64,000 bases of DNA, taken from NCBI GenBank assembly GCA_903892355.1, contig CAITIE010000121.1, positions 46,495 through 110,494 on the forward strand. Reading direction: 5' to 3'. This DNA is from an uncultured Pirellula sp. GTDB taxonomy: Bacteria > Planctomycetota > Planctomycetia > Pirellulales > Pirellulaceae. The translations under genes and the position numbers were made by a program. Positions 1 through 8,595 of this stretch are shown here, piece by piece (position 1 is the first letter of the stretch; the number at the start of each line of letters is the position of its first letter). Below the pieces are notes generated by a model. That model ran no database searches. It saw only the letters and a program-made list of their open reading frames with translations, and was not told where the DNA came from.

Positions 1-986
1 AAGTCAATCTCTTCCTCGAGGTGCTCGGCAAACGACCTGACGGGTACCACGACCTCGATACCGTCATGACGGCGGTATCCCTCTGCGACGACCTAGACAT
101 CCGTCCGAGGCTGGACACAGAAATACGTTTGCAGGTGGATCTTTCAGAATCGCAACGCCTGCAGGACGGTTCGCTCGATGGAGAAGAATCTATAGGGACT
201 GGAGATAACGCCTGGAAAATCCCGTCGGACCCCACGAATCTGGTTTGCAAAGGACTCGAAGCGCTCCGACAACGCCTGGGTATCGACCAAGGGGCCGATG
301 TTCTACTACGCAAGCGTATCCCCTCCCAAGCGGGCTTGGGTGGCGGAAGTGCCGATGCCGCCGCCGCCCTCGTTCTCGGTTCCCTTCTTTGGACAGGCCG
401 CTGGGAACCCACCATCGCTTGTGAGGTTGCTAGCCGACTCGGCAGCGATTTGAACTTCTTCCTCGAAGGGCACAATGGCGTCGCTTATGTCGCGCGGTGC
501 AGCGGTCGCGGAGAACGTGTCCAACCTATCGCTAGCAAATTGAAACTTTGGTTTGTCCTGGCGCATCCTCCACAAGGCTGTGACACCGGCGCGATTTTTC
601 GCAAGTTAAAGGAAACGGATCAGCAAGCTTGTAACGCCTCTGGCTCGGAACAAGGCAAGCGGTCGCCCGAGTCCTTGATGAGTTTTCTTTCTGCTGGGGA
701 TACCGTTGGCATCGGTGCGGAGTTGTATAATTGTCTTGAGAAGCCTGCGGCTAGTTCCAACGAATGGATCGAACGGACGGCAAGCCGGTTTGATCGTTAC
801 AACCCTCTCGGCCATTGCCTCAGTGGTAGCGGATCAGCCAGATTTTGCTTGTGCCGCACCTCTGAAGAAGCCGAGAAGATAGCGAGTGAGTTACGCTCGT
901 TTCGCGATATGCGGGTCTACACGGCTTCGACTTGGTTGTCCCCGTCTATCCCGGCACAGACCGAAAGGTTGAATTTAGGCTCATGA
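1..986 (+). CDS. ispE: 4-diphosphocytidyl-2-C-methyl-D-erythritol kinase, 5' end outside the window
   Basis: IspE phosphorylates CDP-methylerythritol in the non-mevalonate (MEP) isoprenoid pathway and belongs to the GHMP kinase superfamily. The reading frame is already open at base 3 and encodes VNLFLEVLGKRPDGYHDL, the conserved IspE N-terminus. The true start is therefore upstream of base 1, and the GTG at 21 is an internal valine. The glycine-rich GHMP ATP-binding motif PSQAGLGGGSADAAA lies near bases 322-366, and a C-terminal LSGSGSARF motif lies near 817-845. The stop is TGA at 984-986, and spoVG follows after 37 bases. ispE and spoVG are also near neighbours in Bacillus, so the linkage may be old. 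Family assignment is secure. Confidence 0.95.
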   Translation, partial: VNLFLEVLGKRPDGYHDLDTVMTAVSLCDDLDIRPRLDTEIRLQVDLSESQRLQDGSLDGEESIGTGDNAWKIPSDPTNLVCKGLEALRQRLGIDQGADVLLRKRIPSQAGLGGGSADAAAALVLGSLLWTGRWEPTIACEVASRLGSDLNFFLEGHNGVAYVARCSGRGERVQPIASKLKLWFVLAHPPQGCDTGAIFRKLKETDQQACNASGSEQGKRSPESLMSFLSAGDTVGIGAELYNCLEKPAASSNEWIERTASRFDRYNPLGHCLSGSGSARFCLCRTSEEAEKIASELRSFRDMRVYTASTWLSPSIPAQTERLNLGS

Positions 987-1023
987 GTTGATCGTAGCTC
1001 ACCAAGGGAGTGCACTGAAAGCC

Positions 1024-1644
1024 ATGGAAATCACTGAGGTTCGAATCAAGCTCATGGAGGAATCGGAGGATCGCCTCCGGGCTTTCTGCTCCATCACACT
1101 CGACCACTGTTTTGTGATCCGCGATTTGAAGATCATCGAAGGGACGAATGGACCCTTCGTCGCCATGCCCAGCCGCAAGATGTCCGGTCGCTGCGGGCGT
1201 TGCGGGTCCAAAAATCATCTGCGCAGCCACTACTGCAACCAATGTGGCACTCGATTGCGAGGTCCTCAAGATTTGCGTGACGTCGAAGGTGGAGCGAACA
1301 AACTGTACGCGGACATCGCCCATCCGATCAATCAGCCATGCCGAGACATGATCCAACAAGCGGTCATTCGGGAGTACTCGCTGGAGCTCGAACGCGCGAA
1401 ACAGCCCGGCTATGTCTCCAGGTATGATGAAGAGTACCTCGACATATCGAGTGCTCCCGTCCATGCGACGAGCGGCAGCGCGAGCGAATCGCCCATCTCT
1501 CAAGTCCCAGCGACCCAAACACAGGCCACCCCAGAAGGTTCCCCCATCGGAAGACCTCACTTCCTCGATGCAAAACCCGAAGGAAGTGTTCAGCCCAACT
1601 CGAGTGGTCGTGGACCTCGCCGTTTTGGCGATGGTGTTTTCTAG
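1024..1644 (+). CDS. spoVG: SpoVG family protein with an internal zinc ribbon
   Basis: SpoVG proteins are small DNA- or RNA-binding regulators. Residues 1-52 (MEITEVRIKL... to FVAMPSRK) and residues about 95-120 (YADIAHPIN... QQAVIREY) match the two halves of the SpoVG fold. Between them sits an insertion with two CxxC pairs, Cys57/Cys60 (CGRC) and Cys71/Cys74 (CNQC), which reads as a zinc ribbon. A low-complexity tail rich in Ser, Pro and Gln follows to residue 206. I chose the ATG at 1024 because it gives the usual MEITEVRI start; the frame is also open from a TTG at 988, and no strong ribosome-binding site decides between them. It follows ispE closely and is probably cotranscribed with it. 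Its target here is unknown. Confidence 0.85.
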   Translation: MEITEVRIKLMEESEDRLRAFCSITLDHCFVIRDLKIIEGTNGPFVAMPSRKMSGRCGRCGSKNHLRSHYCNQCGTRLRGPQDLRDVEGGANKLYADIAHPINQPCRDMIQQAVIREYSLELERAKQPGYVSRYDEEYLDISSAPVHATSGSASESPISQVPATQTQATPEGSPIGRPHFLDAKPEGSVQPNSSGRGPRRFGDGVF

Positions 1645-1705
1645 ACAATCGCTTCTTGATGAAGTTCGGTTTTAAGCAGGTCCAGTTTCCGATAGCAGGT
1701 GCAAG

Positions 1706-1897
1706 ATGCAAATACCAGCAGTCGCTCAACAGATGATCGATATCGACCGCCAGAGCCAACAGGCCGCCTTGGAAAAGGCCACGTTGATGATGTCCAAACA
1801 GATGGACGTTGCAAAGGACCAAGGGAACGCGATGGTTCAATTGATCCAACAGGTCGCTAACATCACCCCGGGGGGTGGGATAGACATCCGAGCCTAG
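1706..1897 (+). CDS. small YjfB-like putative motility protein
   Basis: This is a 63-residue protein beginning MQIPAVAQQMIDIDRQSQQA and ending in a Gly-rich GGGIDIRA tail. The helical central part (ALEKATLMMSKQMDVAKDQG) resembles the YjfB 'putative motility protein' family, short proteins with a conserved Met/Lys helix followed by an AkeqG-type turn. The molecular function of that family is not established. It lies 61 bases after spoVG on the same strand and directly before a rho-independent terminator, so it probably closes the ispE-spoVG transcript. The family call rests on length and pattern only. Confidence 0.6.
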   Translation: MQIPAVAQQMIDIDRQSQQAALEKATLMMSKQMDVAKDQGNAMVQLIQQVANITPGGGIDIRA

Positions 1898-1925
1898 CTG
1901 GCAGCCCTCGCAAGGGAACCCGAAC

Positions 1926-1960
1926 AAGCCGATCCGAATTGGGTCGGCTTATTTCTTTTC
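1926..1960 (+). terminator. rho-independent terminator
   Basis: The stem aagccgatcc (1926-1935) pairs with gggtcggctt (1941-1950) with one G-T wobble around a gaatt loop. It is followed by the T-rich stretch atttctttt. It ends the ispE-spoVG-YjfB transcript and overlaps the last codons of the convergent TPR gene. Confidence 0.75.
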
Positions 1961-2770
1961 AGGCTTGCCACTCTCGCTCTTCGAATCCTTGCTCTGCACA
2001 TCATTGCTCAGCAAATCGAGATGGACCTTCGCCACATCTCCCATGTAGCCGGTAATCTCTTGATCAACACACTTCTCCATCCACTTCTTCGCTTCGGCTT
2101 TATTGCCCAACGCATCGTAGTAGAGGCCGACGTACAGGTACCCGTAGAAGCGATCGTAGTCGTTTCCTTTTTCTAGTTTCCGTCCTCGCTCAGATGCTGC
2201 AACCACCGCTTCCGGTGTCGTCTTGCCCTGGATCATGTCCTGGACCTGCATCATCGGAACGCGTGTATCCCGCCCCGAAAGCAATACGTCTTTCTGAGCC
2301 GCTGCAACACCCTTCAGCTTCACCGCGCACAGAAAATGCCAGAACGCGTTTTCCACGTCGTTCGGATTGACATCGCGATGCACTACAAATTGATCGAGCC
2401 CATCCTCATACTTTTCCGCGTAGTACAGCGCAATCCCTCGCTGCCAAAGGTACGGCTTGAGCTGTGGATCCAGCTCGATCACTTTGTCGAAATCGGGCAA
2501 CGACTCCTGAATCTTGCCACTCCTAAAAAGCAACGAGCCGCGAATCAAATAAAGCTGGCTTCGCAGGGGAGCTTGCTCGATCGCCTTGTTGATCTCTTGA
2601 AGCGCAACGTCACTTTTTCCTTCCATCAACGCCCGCTCGATCCGATTGGTCCAACCTCGGATATTCGCCGGATCAGGTGGCTGGTCTTGTGCCAGCAATT
2701 GTTCCCCCACGATCAACCCAAAGATCGCTCCGACCAAAGAGCCAAGCACGCGCGTACGGATGGTAATCAT
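1949..2770 (-). CDS. exported TPR-repeat protein
   Basis: This encodes 273 residues. The first 28 or so (MITIRTRVLGSLVGAIFGLIV...LLAQ) form a signal peptide with a likely cut after LLAQ. The rest is tetratricopeptide helices, for example ANIRGWTNRIERALMEGKSD, LYLIRGSLLFRSGKIQESLP and PYLWQRGIALYYAEKYEDGL, ending in a charged Lys/Ser tail. I chose the ATG at 2770 because it starts the signal peptide and has GGGGAG just upstream; an upstream in-frame ATG at 2848 would add 26 non-hydrophobic residues. TPR arrays usually bind other proteins, and no partner is evident. It converges on the preceding terminator. Confidence 0.75.
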   Translation of the reverse strand: MITIRTRVLGSLVGAIFGLIVGEQLLAQDQPPDPANIRGWTNRIERALMEGKSDVALQEINKAIEQAPLRSQLYLIRGSLLFRSGKIQESLPDFDKVIELDPQLKPYLWQRGIALYYAEKYEDGLDQFVVHRDVNPNDVENAFWHFLCAVKLKGVAAAQKDVLLSGRDTRVPMMQVQDMIQGKTTPEAVVAASERGRKLEKGNDYDRFYGYLYVGLYYDALGNKAEAKKWMEKCVDQEITGYMGDVAKVHLDLLSNDVQSKDSKSESGKPEKK

Positions 2771-3002
2771 GAAAACTCTCCCCAAGGATTCCCTAAAAAG
2801 GACTTGCGACTCTTCCCCGATCGCGAAAACAGACGAACGCGATTCCATTGCTGTAAGGTGCGCACCGCGCTAGGTTTGGTTATAACCGATCGGCGTTGCG
2901 TGAATGAGAGGGCTAACTGCGATCCGGAACGGACCCGTCATCCTGCCAACGGGGGTTCATCCTGCCAACAGGTGTTTCCCGAACCCGCCAGGGTGCTGCA
3001 AG

Positions 3003-3539
3003 CTATTCCTCATCCAATGTATCGCGAAAGATATCGTCGCGCGCATGCAATTGGTAGAACAGTGCACGCTTCTGCTCGGGGAGCGAATAATCGAAACCGA
3101 GTTTGCGGAGAAACGCATCCGATGCGCTGATCGCCATCACCTCGAGGATCCCCTTATCCTTCGCACGATCGACACAGGCTCGAACCAGATCGCTCCCAAT
3201 GCCTCGACCTTGGTACCCGTCAGCAACCGCCAAACATTGGATCTCCCCAAGTTTTCGGGAATAGATTTCCACGGCGGCAAATCCAACTATTTTCGTTTTC
3301 CCAGGCCCTGCAGCTTCGTCATTGATCTCTGCAACAAAGCCGTTGGCCATCAGAAGCGTCAACTCCGATCGCATCCGACGAAGCAACTTCCGTTGCTCGA
3401 TGAACGGTTGCAGCAAGCTTTGAATCGGTTCTAGATCATCAAAATGCGCGCGACGAATCGTGTGTGTCGCTTTGCTAGCGGACTCCGATGCTGCGGCATC
3501 TGCACCCTCGGAGTCACTCTTTGCCTTGGATTCACTCAC
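3003..3539 (-). CDS. GNAT family N-acetyltransferase, ArgA-like
   Basis: This encodes 178 residues. A low-complexity Ser/Ala/Glu N-terminus of about 27 residues precedes a GNAT domain. The acetyl-CoA pyrophosphate loop reads YQGRGIGSDLV, preceded by the strand EIQCLAV and followed by the C-terminal FLRKLGFDYS motif. The pattern of LLRRMRSEL, EIQCLAV and FLRKLGF resembles the short acetyltransferases related to N-acetylglutamate synthase, so the substrate may be glutamate or another amino acid. The start is a GTG at 3539 preceded by GAGG. It is divergent from lpxB, and no other arginine gene is adjacent except an M20/ArgE-like gene far away at 50 kb. The fold is certain, the substrate is not. 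Confidence 0.75.
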   Translation of the reverse strand: MSESKAKSDSEGADAAASESASKATHTIRRAHFDDLEPIQSLLQPFIEQRKLLRRMRSELTLLMANGFVAEINDEAAGPGKTKIVGFAAVEIYSRKLGEIQCLAVADGYQGRGIGSDLVRACVDRAKDKGILEVMAISASDAFLRKLGFDYSLPEQKRALFYQLHARDDIFRDTLDEE

Positions 3540-3915
3540 TGGACACCTCGTTCTTTAAGGATGACTCGCTACCGATGTTGACCGATGTGGATTGTATGCT
3601 CGATCGACCCTGCCTTAGTCCTGTATTTCCATTCCCTCTCGCTATCAGCGCTCAAATCGTATGCGATTGCTAGCAAATTTCTAAGAGAATTGCCAGACCG
3701 TCAAGAGACCGCCCTATGCCGCTTTTCGATTTATGGCCCCAAACCCGCCCCCCTTTACCCGACCGATCCAAGCCTTACATTTGGACCTTCGTATTGCCTC
3801 AACTACGCAGTTTCCCGTATATCCCATGATTCGTAGTAGGGCGACAAGTGGAGTTTGGCCGAAAAATCATAATGAGCGCAGACGACAAGCGACAGGAAGT
3901 TATGTCGTCAATTTC
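3540..3915. promoter_or_regulatory. divergent intergenic region between the GNAT gene and lpxB
   Basis: This 376-base gap separates two divergent genes, so it should carry the promoters for both. I see no confident -35/-10 pair, no large hairpin and no repeat. The lpxB frame stays open through its right half from 3733, but that translation (Pro-rich, then Arg/Asn-rich) does not resemble LpxB, so I treat it as leader. Confidence 0.4.
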
Positions 3916-5187
3916 ATGACAACGACCGATTCGAATAGTATCGAAGACTCCATGGGACAGCGACTGTTTTTTTCCGTCGGTGAACCGAGCGGCGATTTGC
4001 ACGCATCGAACCTAATTCGTTGCCTTCAAAAATTCTCCCCCAGCACGACGTTCCGTGGCTTCGGTGGAGCGAGGATGATCCAAGCCGGATTGGACCTGGA
4101 CTTCGATTTGACGAGCATGGCGGTGATGGGCATCACCGAGGTGTTACCTCGATTGCGAGAGTTCTTTAAGATTGCCGATATGGCCGAGGATTGCTTCCGG
4201 CGCGGCGAAGTCGACGGAGTGGTCCTGGTCGATTTTCCTGGCTTCAATTGGCACATTGCAAAGCGGGCAAAGAAGTACGGGTTGCCGGTGTTTTATTACT
4301 TGCCACCTCAGTTGTGGGCTTGGGGCGGCTGGCGAGTTCAGAAGATGCGACGCTACGTGGACCACGTACTGTGCAATTTGCCGTTTGAAAAAGAGTGGTT
4401 TGAATCGCATGGCGTCCAAGCCACCTATGTTGGTCATCCTTTTTTTGACGCGGTGTCCCAGACACCTCTCGATACTCGGTTTATGGCTCGCTGGAGGGAT
4501 GGCGCTAGGTTGCAGGTCGCCGTATTACCGGGATCACGTGACCATGAAGTCCATCGTATTTGGCCACTGCAACTGCAGATCCTTCGCAAGCTCTCCAAGC
4601 AGTTCCCAGAAGTGGAATTCTTGGTAGCAACTCTGAAGGACTCCCACGCGCTATGGTGCCGTTCGCAATTGACCAGTTCTGACCTCCGATTACCGATCCA
4701 TATCTTCGCTGGAAAGACCAGTGAGATTCTCGAGCTCAGTGACATCACCTTGATGAAGAGCGGCTCAGTATCCCTCGAAGTGATGGCGCGCGGAAAACCG
4801 GCAGTAGTGATGTATCACGTGAGCCAGACAACCTATGCGCTCGCCAAGCTACTGGTCCATTGCAAAAGCATCTCGCTACCCAACTTGATCGCCGATGAGA
4901 TCTTGATGCCTGAGTTCATTTCTCATGGTTCACTCCGATCCAAGTCGGCGACTAAGTGCATTGAAGGAGCGACGAGCGAGATGTCGCGGTTGATCCACGA
5001 ACCTGAATACCGATCGGCCAAACGGGATGCCTTGCGAAAACTGGCGGCAGAAGTGGCCAAGCCGGGAGCCACCGATGCAGCGGCCCGTTGGATTCTCGGC
5101 CACCTCGAAGACTCACCAGGGACGTTCTCCCTTCCAGGAGCAAGGCTTGCTCCCGCATCGAACACCCCTTCGGCAAAAGCAGCCTAA
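3916..5187 (+). CDS. lpxB: lipid-A-disaccharide synthase
   Basis: LpxB is a GT19 glycosyltransferase that joins UDP-2,3-diacylglucosamine and lipid X in lipid A synthesis, at the inner face of the cytoplasmic membrane. The start FFSVGEPSGDLHASNL is the family signature. It is followed by FRGFGGARMIQAG, MGITEVLPRL, VLVDFPGFNWHIAK, YYLPPQLWAWG, YVGHPFFD and LPGSRDHEV, in the expected order. The product is 423 residues, normal for the family. The ATG at 3916 is one option and the ATG at 3952 (MGQRLFF) the other; neither has a strong ribosome-binding site. Its presence implies a lipopolysaccharide-type outer membrane. Confidence 0.95.
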   Translation: MTTTDSNSIEDSMGQRLFFSVGEPSGDLHASNLIRCLQKFSPSTTFRGFGGARMIQAGLDLDFDLTSMAVMGITEVLPRLREFFKIADMAEDCFRRGEVDGVVLVDFPGFNWHIAKRAKKYGLPVFYYLPPQLWAWGGWRVQKMRRYVDHVLCNLPFEKEWFESHGVQATYVGHPFFDAVSQTPLDTRFMARWRDGARLQVAVLPGSRDHEVHRIWPLQLQILRKLSKQFPEVEFLVATLKDSHALWCRSQLTSSDLRLPIHIFAGKTSEILELSDITLMKSGSVSLEVMARGKPAVVMYHVSQTTYALAKLLVHCKSISLPNLIADEILMPEFISHGSLRSKSATKCIEGATSEMSRLIHEPEYRSAKRDALRKLAAEVAKPGATDAAARWILGHLEDSPGTFSLPGARLAPASNTPSAKAA

Positions 5188-5448
5188 GGGGCACTTCGGC
5201 TTCCTCGCGAATCAGCAAACGGCTCCCTTTTCTGCCCAGTGCGATCCTCATCCGACTTGAATCATTTCCTCGCGGCACGCATACATTCTATAAGAGTTGC
5301 GATTGCGTAACCTCGTCGCGAGCCATCGACAGAATTGCTCGATGATGGGCACCCGCCTTCTGGCCATAAGCCACACTCTACTGTGGCCATCTTCGGCAGC
5401 ATCCCCCTTGGCCTTTTCTCCCGCGTGACTTTCGAACTCGGTTTCGCA

Positions 5449-6960
5449 ATGTTTGCTCCAGGTCAAAACAGAAAAACGCGTCAAACCACTCAAGCCTTCG
5501 CTTGCGCCGCGCGATGCTACGCGAGGACATGGAGAATTGCGATTGCAGCGACCTTGCGAAGAGCAGCGAGTCTGAGGCCGGTAACTATCGCCGTGATCAT
5601 TGCTGCGATGACCACAATCGCTGCATTTCTGCCCAGCAGATTGCTGGGTGACGAGGTCCGTATCCTCCATTCCGAGGTGGACGGGTTGTCCGAACGGATT
5701 GCGATCATCGATGAGGCTCGCACCTCTGTTGATGTCGCGTACTACGAAATTCACGACGATGAGTGCACAGGCCAATTCCTAGCCTCGCTGGTGCGGGCCG
5801 CGAATCGAGGCGTCCGAGTTCGCTTTCTTTGCGATGGGCATTTGGCGACGAACAACATGCCCAAGGCGTTGATGGAACTGCTGATCGAACGAGGTGTCTG
5901 TATCCGCGAGTTCCCCGCCGATACCCGCTATCGCGTGGAGTTAGGTCGACAACGACTGCACGACAAACTGGTCATCGTGGATGGGCAAACCCTTTTGACC
6001 GGCGGTCGTAACCTAACCAGCGAGTACTACGGCATCAGCCCCCGCATTTGCATCGATCGAGACATCATGCTCGTCGGACATGCCGCGTCGCATGCCGAAG
6101 CTTACTTTCAAACACGATGGTCGGATCCACGATCGCATCAGCCAACCCTCACGCGCGAGGAGAAATCCAAAGTCGTCGAGAAGCAAGTCCACGCGCAGTG
6201 GAACACCATGCCTCGTTGCCAAGCCAAACTCGAGGCGAGCGAATGGTTGGCGGCGTGCGAGATCGCTCCCTTGGCGGCAAAGAACAGCTGCCTGACACAA
6301 ACCTCATCGCAACTCCATCGCGTCCCCTCGGAATGCGTGCAGTTCCTCCATGATTTCAGCAACCGCGACTGTGGAGCCAATGCGATTTGTATGAAGAACA
6401 CCAAGCAGGCACCGGGAACCATTTCCTCGCAACTCCTCGCGGAAATACGCCGCGCTCGATGCTCGATCGAGATCGAGTCTCCTTACTTTGCAATTACCCA
6501 TCAACTAAAGGGATTGCTGATCGATGCGGAGGCGCGAGGGGTTCGGGTCCGGGTCTTGACCAATTCCTTAGAGTCGACCGACCAAATCCCAGCCCAAGCG
6601 GGTTACGCAAACCAGAGACGCGCGTTGCTACGCGGTGGGATCGAACTCTATGAACTTCGAGGCCGTGATACGTTGCATGCCAAGTCGATGGTGGTCGACG
6701 GCGAGATTGCAATGATCGGTTCTTACAATTTTGATGTGCTCTCCGAAACCCGAAGCTCCGAAGTCGCATTGCTCCTTCGCGATCGCGCCGTTGCAGCCGA
6801 ACTGCTCGAATCGATTTCGCTTCATCGATCTCAAGCGACCGAAGTCCGTCTCGGAGATCTCTTGCGCCATGAAGCTCGCGAGAGCAACGTACCGATGAAG
6901 GACCTCCGCGAGTTCCAGCGGCTCCGACTCGCCGCACCGTTCATCAAACCCTATTTATAA
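5449..6960 (+). CDS. phospholipase D-like / cardiolipin synthase-like protein
   Basis: Two HxKxxxxD motifs identify the phospholipase D superfamily: LHDKLVIVDG (His171) and LHAKSMVVDG (His410) in the 503-residue product. Each is followed by the usual G-x-x-N element (TGGRN, IGSYN). Members transfer phosphatidyl groups, for example in cardiolipin synthesis, or hydrolyse phosphodiesters. A hydrophobic N-terminal segment (TIAVIIAAMTTIAAFL) anchors or exports it. The ATG at 5449 is my choice; an upstream TTG at 5335 is in frame but less likely. It follows lpxB by 261 bases, consistent with a membrane-lipid role, though the substrate cannot be read from sequence. Confidence 0.8.
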   Translation: MFAPGQNRKTRQTTQAFACAARCYARTWRIAIAATLRRAASLRPVTIAVIIAAMTTIAAFLPSRLLGDEVRILHSEVDGLSERIAIIDEARTSVDVAYYEIHDDECTGQFLASLVRAANRGVRVRFLCDGHLATNNMPKALMELLIERGVCIREFPADTRYRVELGRQRLHDKLVIVDGQTLLTGGRNLTSEYYGISPRICIDRDIMLVGHAASHAEAYFQTRWSDPRSHQPTLTREEKSKVVEKQVHAQWNTMPRCQAKLEASEWLAACEIAPLAAKNSCLTQTSSQLHRVPSECVQFLHDFSNRDCGANAICMKNTKQAPGTISSQLLAEIRRARCSIEIESPYFAITHQLKGLLIDAEARGVRVRVLTNSLESTDQIPAQAGYANQRRALLRGGIELYELRGRDTLHAKSMVVDGEIAMIGSYNFDVLSETRSSEVALLLRDRAVAAELLESISLHRSQATEVRLGDLLRHEARESNVPMKDLREFQRLRLAAPFIKPYL

Positions 6961-7051
6961 AGCTCTACCGCCGAAGCAGTGGGTAGCCGCTCGCTATGCA
7001 GCTTGGCTTCGTACGTTCCAGTTGGATCGAGCCGAATGATGCATACGGATC

Positions 7052-7173
7052 GAACCACGGATGTCACCGATGGCACGGATGACGAAGGCTTTGTGTTGCA
7101 CAATCTAAAATCAACGCTATCCGTGGTATCCGTGGTATCCGTGGTATCCGTGGTATCCGTGGTATCCGTGGTA
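7052..7173. repeat. 6 x 9-bp tandem repeat with an inverted partner
   Basis: The unit tccgtggta occurs six times without change at 7120-7173. About 60 bases upstream, the degenerate repeats accacggat (7054-7062), accgatggcacggat and neighbours are its reverse complement, so the region can fold into a family of alternative hairpins. It lies between the 3' ends of the convergent phospholipase D-like and lipoprotein genes. Confidence 0.85.
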
Positions 7174-7216
7174 AATCAACTCTTTGGCGTTGGCTCGAGG
7201 ACGCTGAAGCCATAAA

Positions 7217-7256
7217 AAAACTCCACAAGGTTTCCCCTGTGGAGTTTTGATTTTTG
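7217..7256. terminator. bidirectional rho-independent terminator
   Basis: A perfect 11-bp stem, aaaactccaca (7217-7227) with tgtggagtttt (7238-7248), has a 10-base loop. A run of A lies to its left and gattttt to its right, so it can terminate transcription from both sides. It most clearly ends the minus-strand DUF1559/lipoprotein transcript. Confidence 0.85.
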
Positions 7257-7334
7257 TCGATTTGTTTGTCACGAATCTGGAGTCGTCGAGCTCAATGACC
7301 GAGGTCGAGGAGATTCAGCATCCGTCCGAAATCT

Positions 7335-7517
7335 TTAAGGATTCGGAGCTGGGTTAGCCGAAGTCGTAGGACCGCCACTACCCATCTTGACCATGCCTGG
7401 ATCCTTGAGCGCTTTTTCGTCGAAGCCAGGCTTCTTCGCAGGATCTTCTCCTGCACACCCTGTAACGACTGCTGTCAAAAGTCCTACCATGCACATGCTA
7501 GAAACATACTTTTTCAT
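7335..7517 (-). CDS. small lipoprotein paired with DUF1559
   Basis: This encodes 60 residues. A signal peptide ends in the lipobox VVTGC (Cys21), so the mature chain is only 40 residues, rich in Lys, Gly and Pro and ending NPAPNP. It lies 46 bases downstream of the DUF1559 gene on the same strand and just before a strong terminator, so the two are probably one transcript. Tiny secreted or lipid-anchored proteins often follow DUF1559 genes in planctomycetes. No function is known. Despite its size, the lipobox and context make it a convincing gene. Confidence 0.75.
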   Translation of the reverse strand: MKKYVSSMCMVGLLTAVVTGCAGEDPAKKPGFDEKALKDPGMVKMGSGGPTTSANPAPNP

Positions 7518-7563
7518 CGAACAAACACCTTTCTCGTGGTGGGAGGTTATCTCGATTCAGGGA

Positions 7564-8595
7564 CTATTCGCGTGGGTCAACAGTGATGTTGTTGTCCGCG
7601 ATCGCATTGAGGCGCAAGTATACACCGTAATCCACGTTTGAACTGAAGGTGCTCGTGCTACCGTCTGCATAGGCAGCTTGGATCATTGGACCGTGGAAGC
7701 TGGAGGTTCCCGGCCATTCGGTGTTGACACCCCACGCACAAATGTAAGTTGGCTCATACGCGTAAGGTGTTGGTCGGAACCATGATCCCGCTTGCTTGTA
7801 GCCGCTGCCATCCACTTCCCAGCCACGATTGGTTCCACCTTCGTTGGTTCCCGAACCAGCGTGCGAGAAACCGACGAACGCTGCGCGGAATACCCCATCT
7901 TGGAACGGAGCGCGTCGCTTACCGGTCGAGGTTGTCATGAACGGCCCACCACCAAAATTGGCGCTGTCCGTTTCCGCGACCACCATCGTCGTGGAAGTAC
8001 CATCGGTAAGATCTTTTTGTCCGTGTTGTCGTGTTGGAGCAAACAATCCAGACAAATCTCCCGCATTAGCAATACCCATTGCTGGCCCACCCCAACCTGG
8101 TCCGACGCCAGCATCTGGCCACCAGTGGAAACCTTGGCTACCGGCATAACTTGTCGGTGCAATCTGATGCGCTGCATAAACCTTCTCTGTATTCGCATCC
8201 GATGGGCACAAAAGGTTGGCAACCTTGGTTCCAACAATCGGTTGGCCCCAAACGCGCAAACCGTAGTTCACTTGATTGAAGAGTGGGCCTTGTTCCATCT
8301 GTGGCAAAATCGATCCGAGCCACGTGTGATTGTAGGCGTGAGCATACGTTGGACCACGGCCCGTTCCATAATTGACGGCCATCGGGAATCGCTTGTAAGC
8401 GCTTTCGTAGTTTTGAAGCGCCAAAGCCACTTGTCGAATGTTGCTACCGCACGACATACGACGAGCCGCTTCGCGAGCCGCTTGAACCGCTGGCAACAAC
8501 AAACCAACCAAGATACCTATGATCGCGATAACCACTAACAACTCGACTAGGGTGAACCCCCGTCGTGCACGCAGAATTGAAGATCTGTTCCTCAT
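7564..8595 (-). CDS. DUF1559 protein with pseudopilin-type leader
   Basis: The 343-residue product starts with a basic stretch and a class III leader: Gly13 then FTLVE, followed by the hydrophobic helix LLVVIAIIGILVGLLLPAVQ and the AAREAARR motif. This is the typical entry of DUF1559 proteins, which have expanded greatly in planctomycetes. Prepilin peptidase would cut after Gly13, and the helix would then seed a pilus-like or surface assembly. The DUF1559 body (NIRQVALALQNYESAYKRFP, LLCPSD, SYAGSQG, TDGTSTTMVVAE) extends to the C-terminus. The role is unknown, probably extracellular. The start ATG is supported by ggag 13 bases upstream. Confidence 0.95.
   Translation of the reverse strand: MRNRSSILRARRGFTLVELLVVIAIIGILVGLLLPAVQAAREAARRMSCGSNIRQVALALQNYESAYKRFPMAVNYGTGRGPTYAHAYNHTWLGSILPQMEQGPLFNQVNYGLRVWGQPIVGTKVANLLCPSDANTEKVYAAHQIAPTSYAGSQGFHWWPDAGVGPGWGGPAMGIANAGDLSGLFAPTRQHGQKDLTDGTSTTMVVAETDSANFGGGPFMTTSTGKRRAPFQDGVFRAAFVGFSHAGSGTNEGGTNRGWEVDGSGYKQAGSWFRPTPYAYEPTYICAWGVNTEWPGTSSFHGPMIQAAYADGSTSTFSSNVDYGVYLRLNAIADNNITVDPRE

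Noticed and set aside
2336..3130. 264-codon plus-strand open frame
   Set aside because: It lies antisense to the TPR gene, whose signal peptide and repeats are convincing. The translation is Arg/Pro/His-rich with no domain pattern.
7120..7173. CRISPR array
   Set aside because: The 9-bp units are contiguous, with no spacers, and no cas gene is present.
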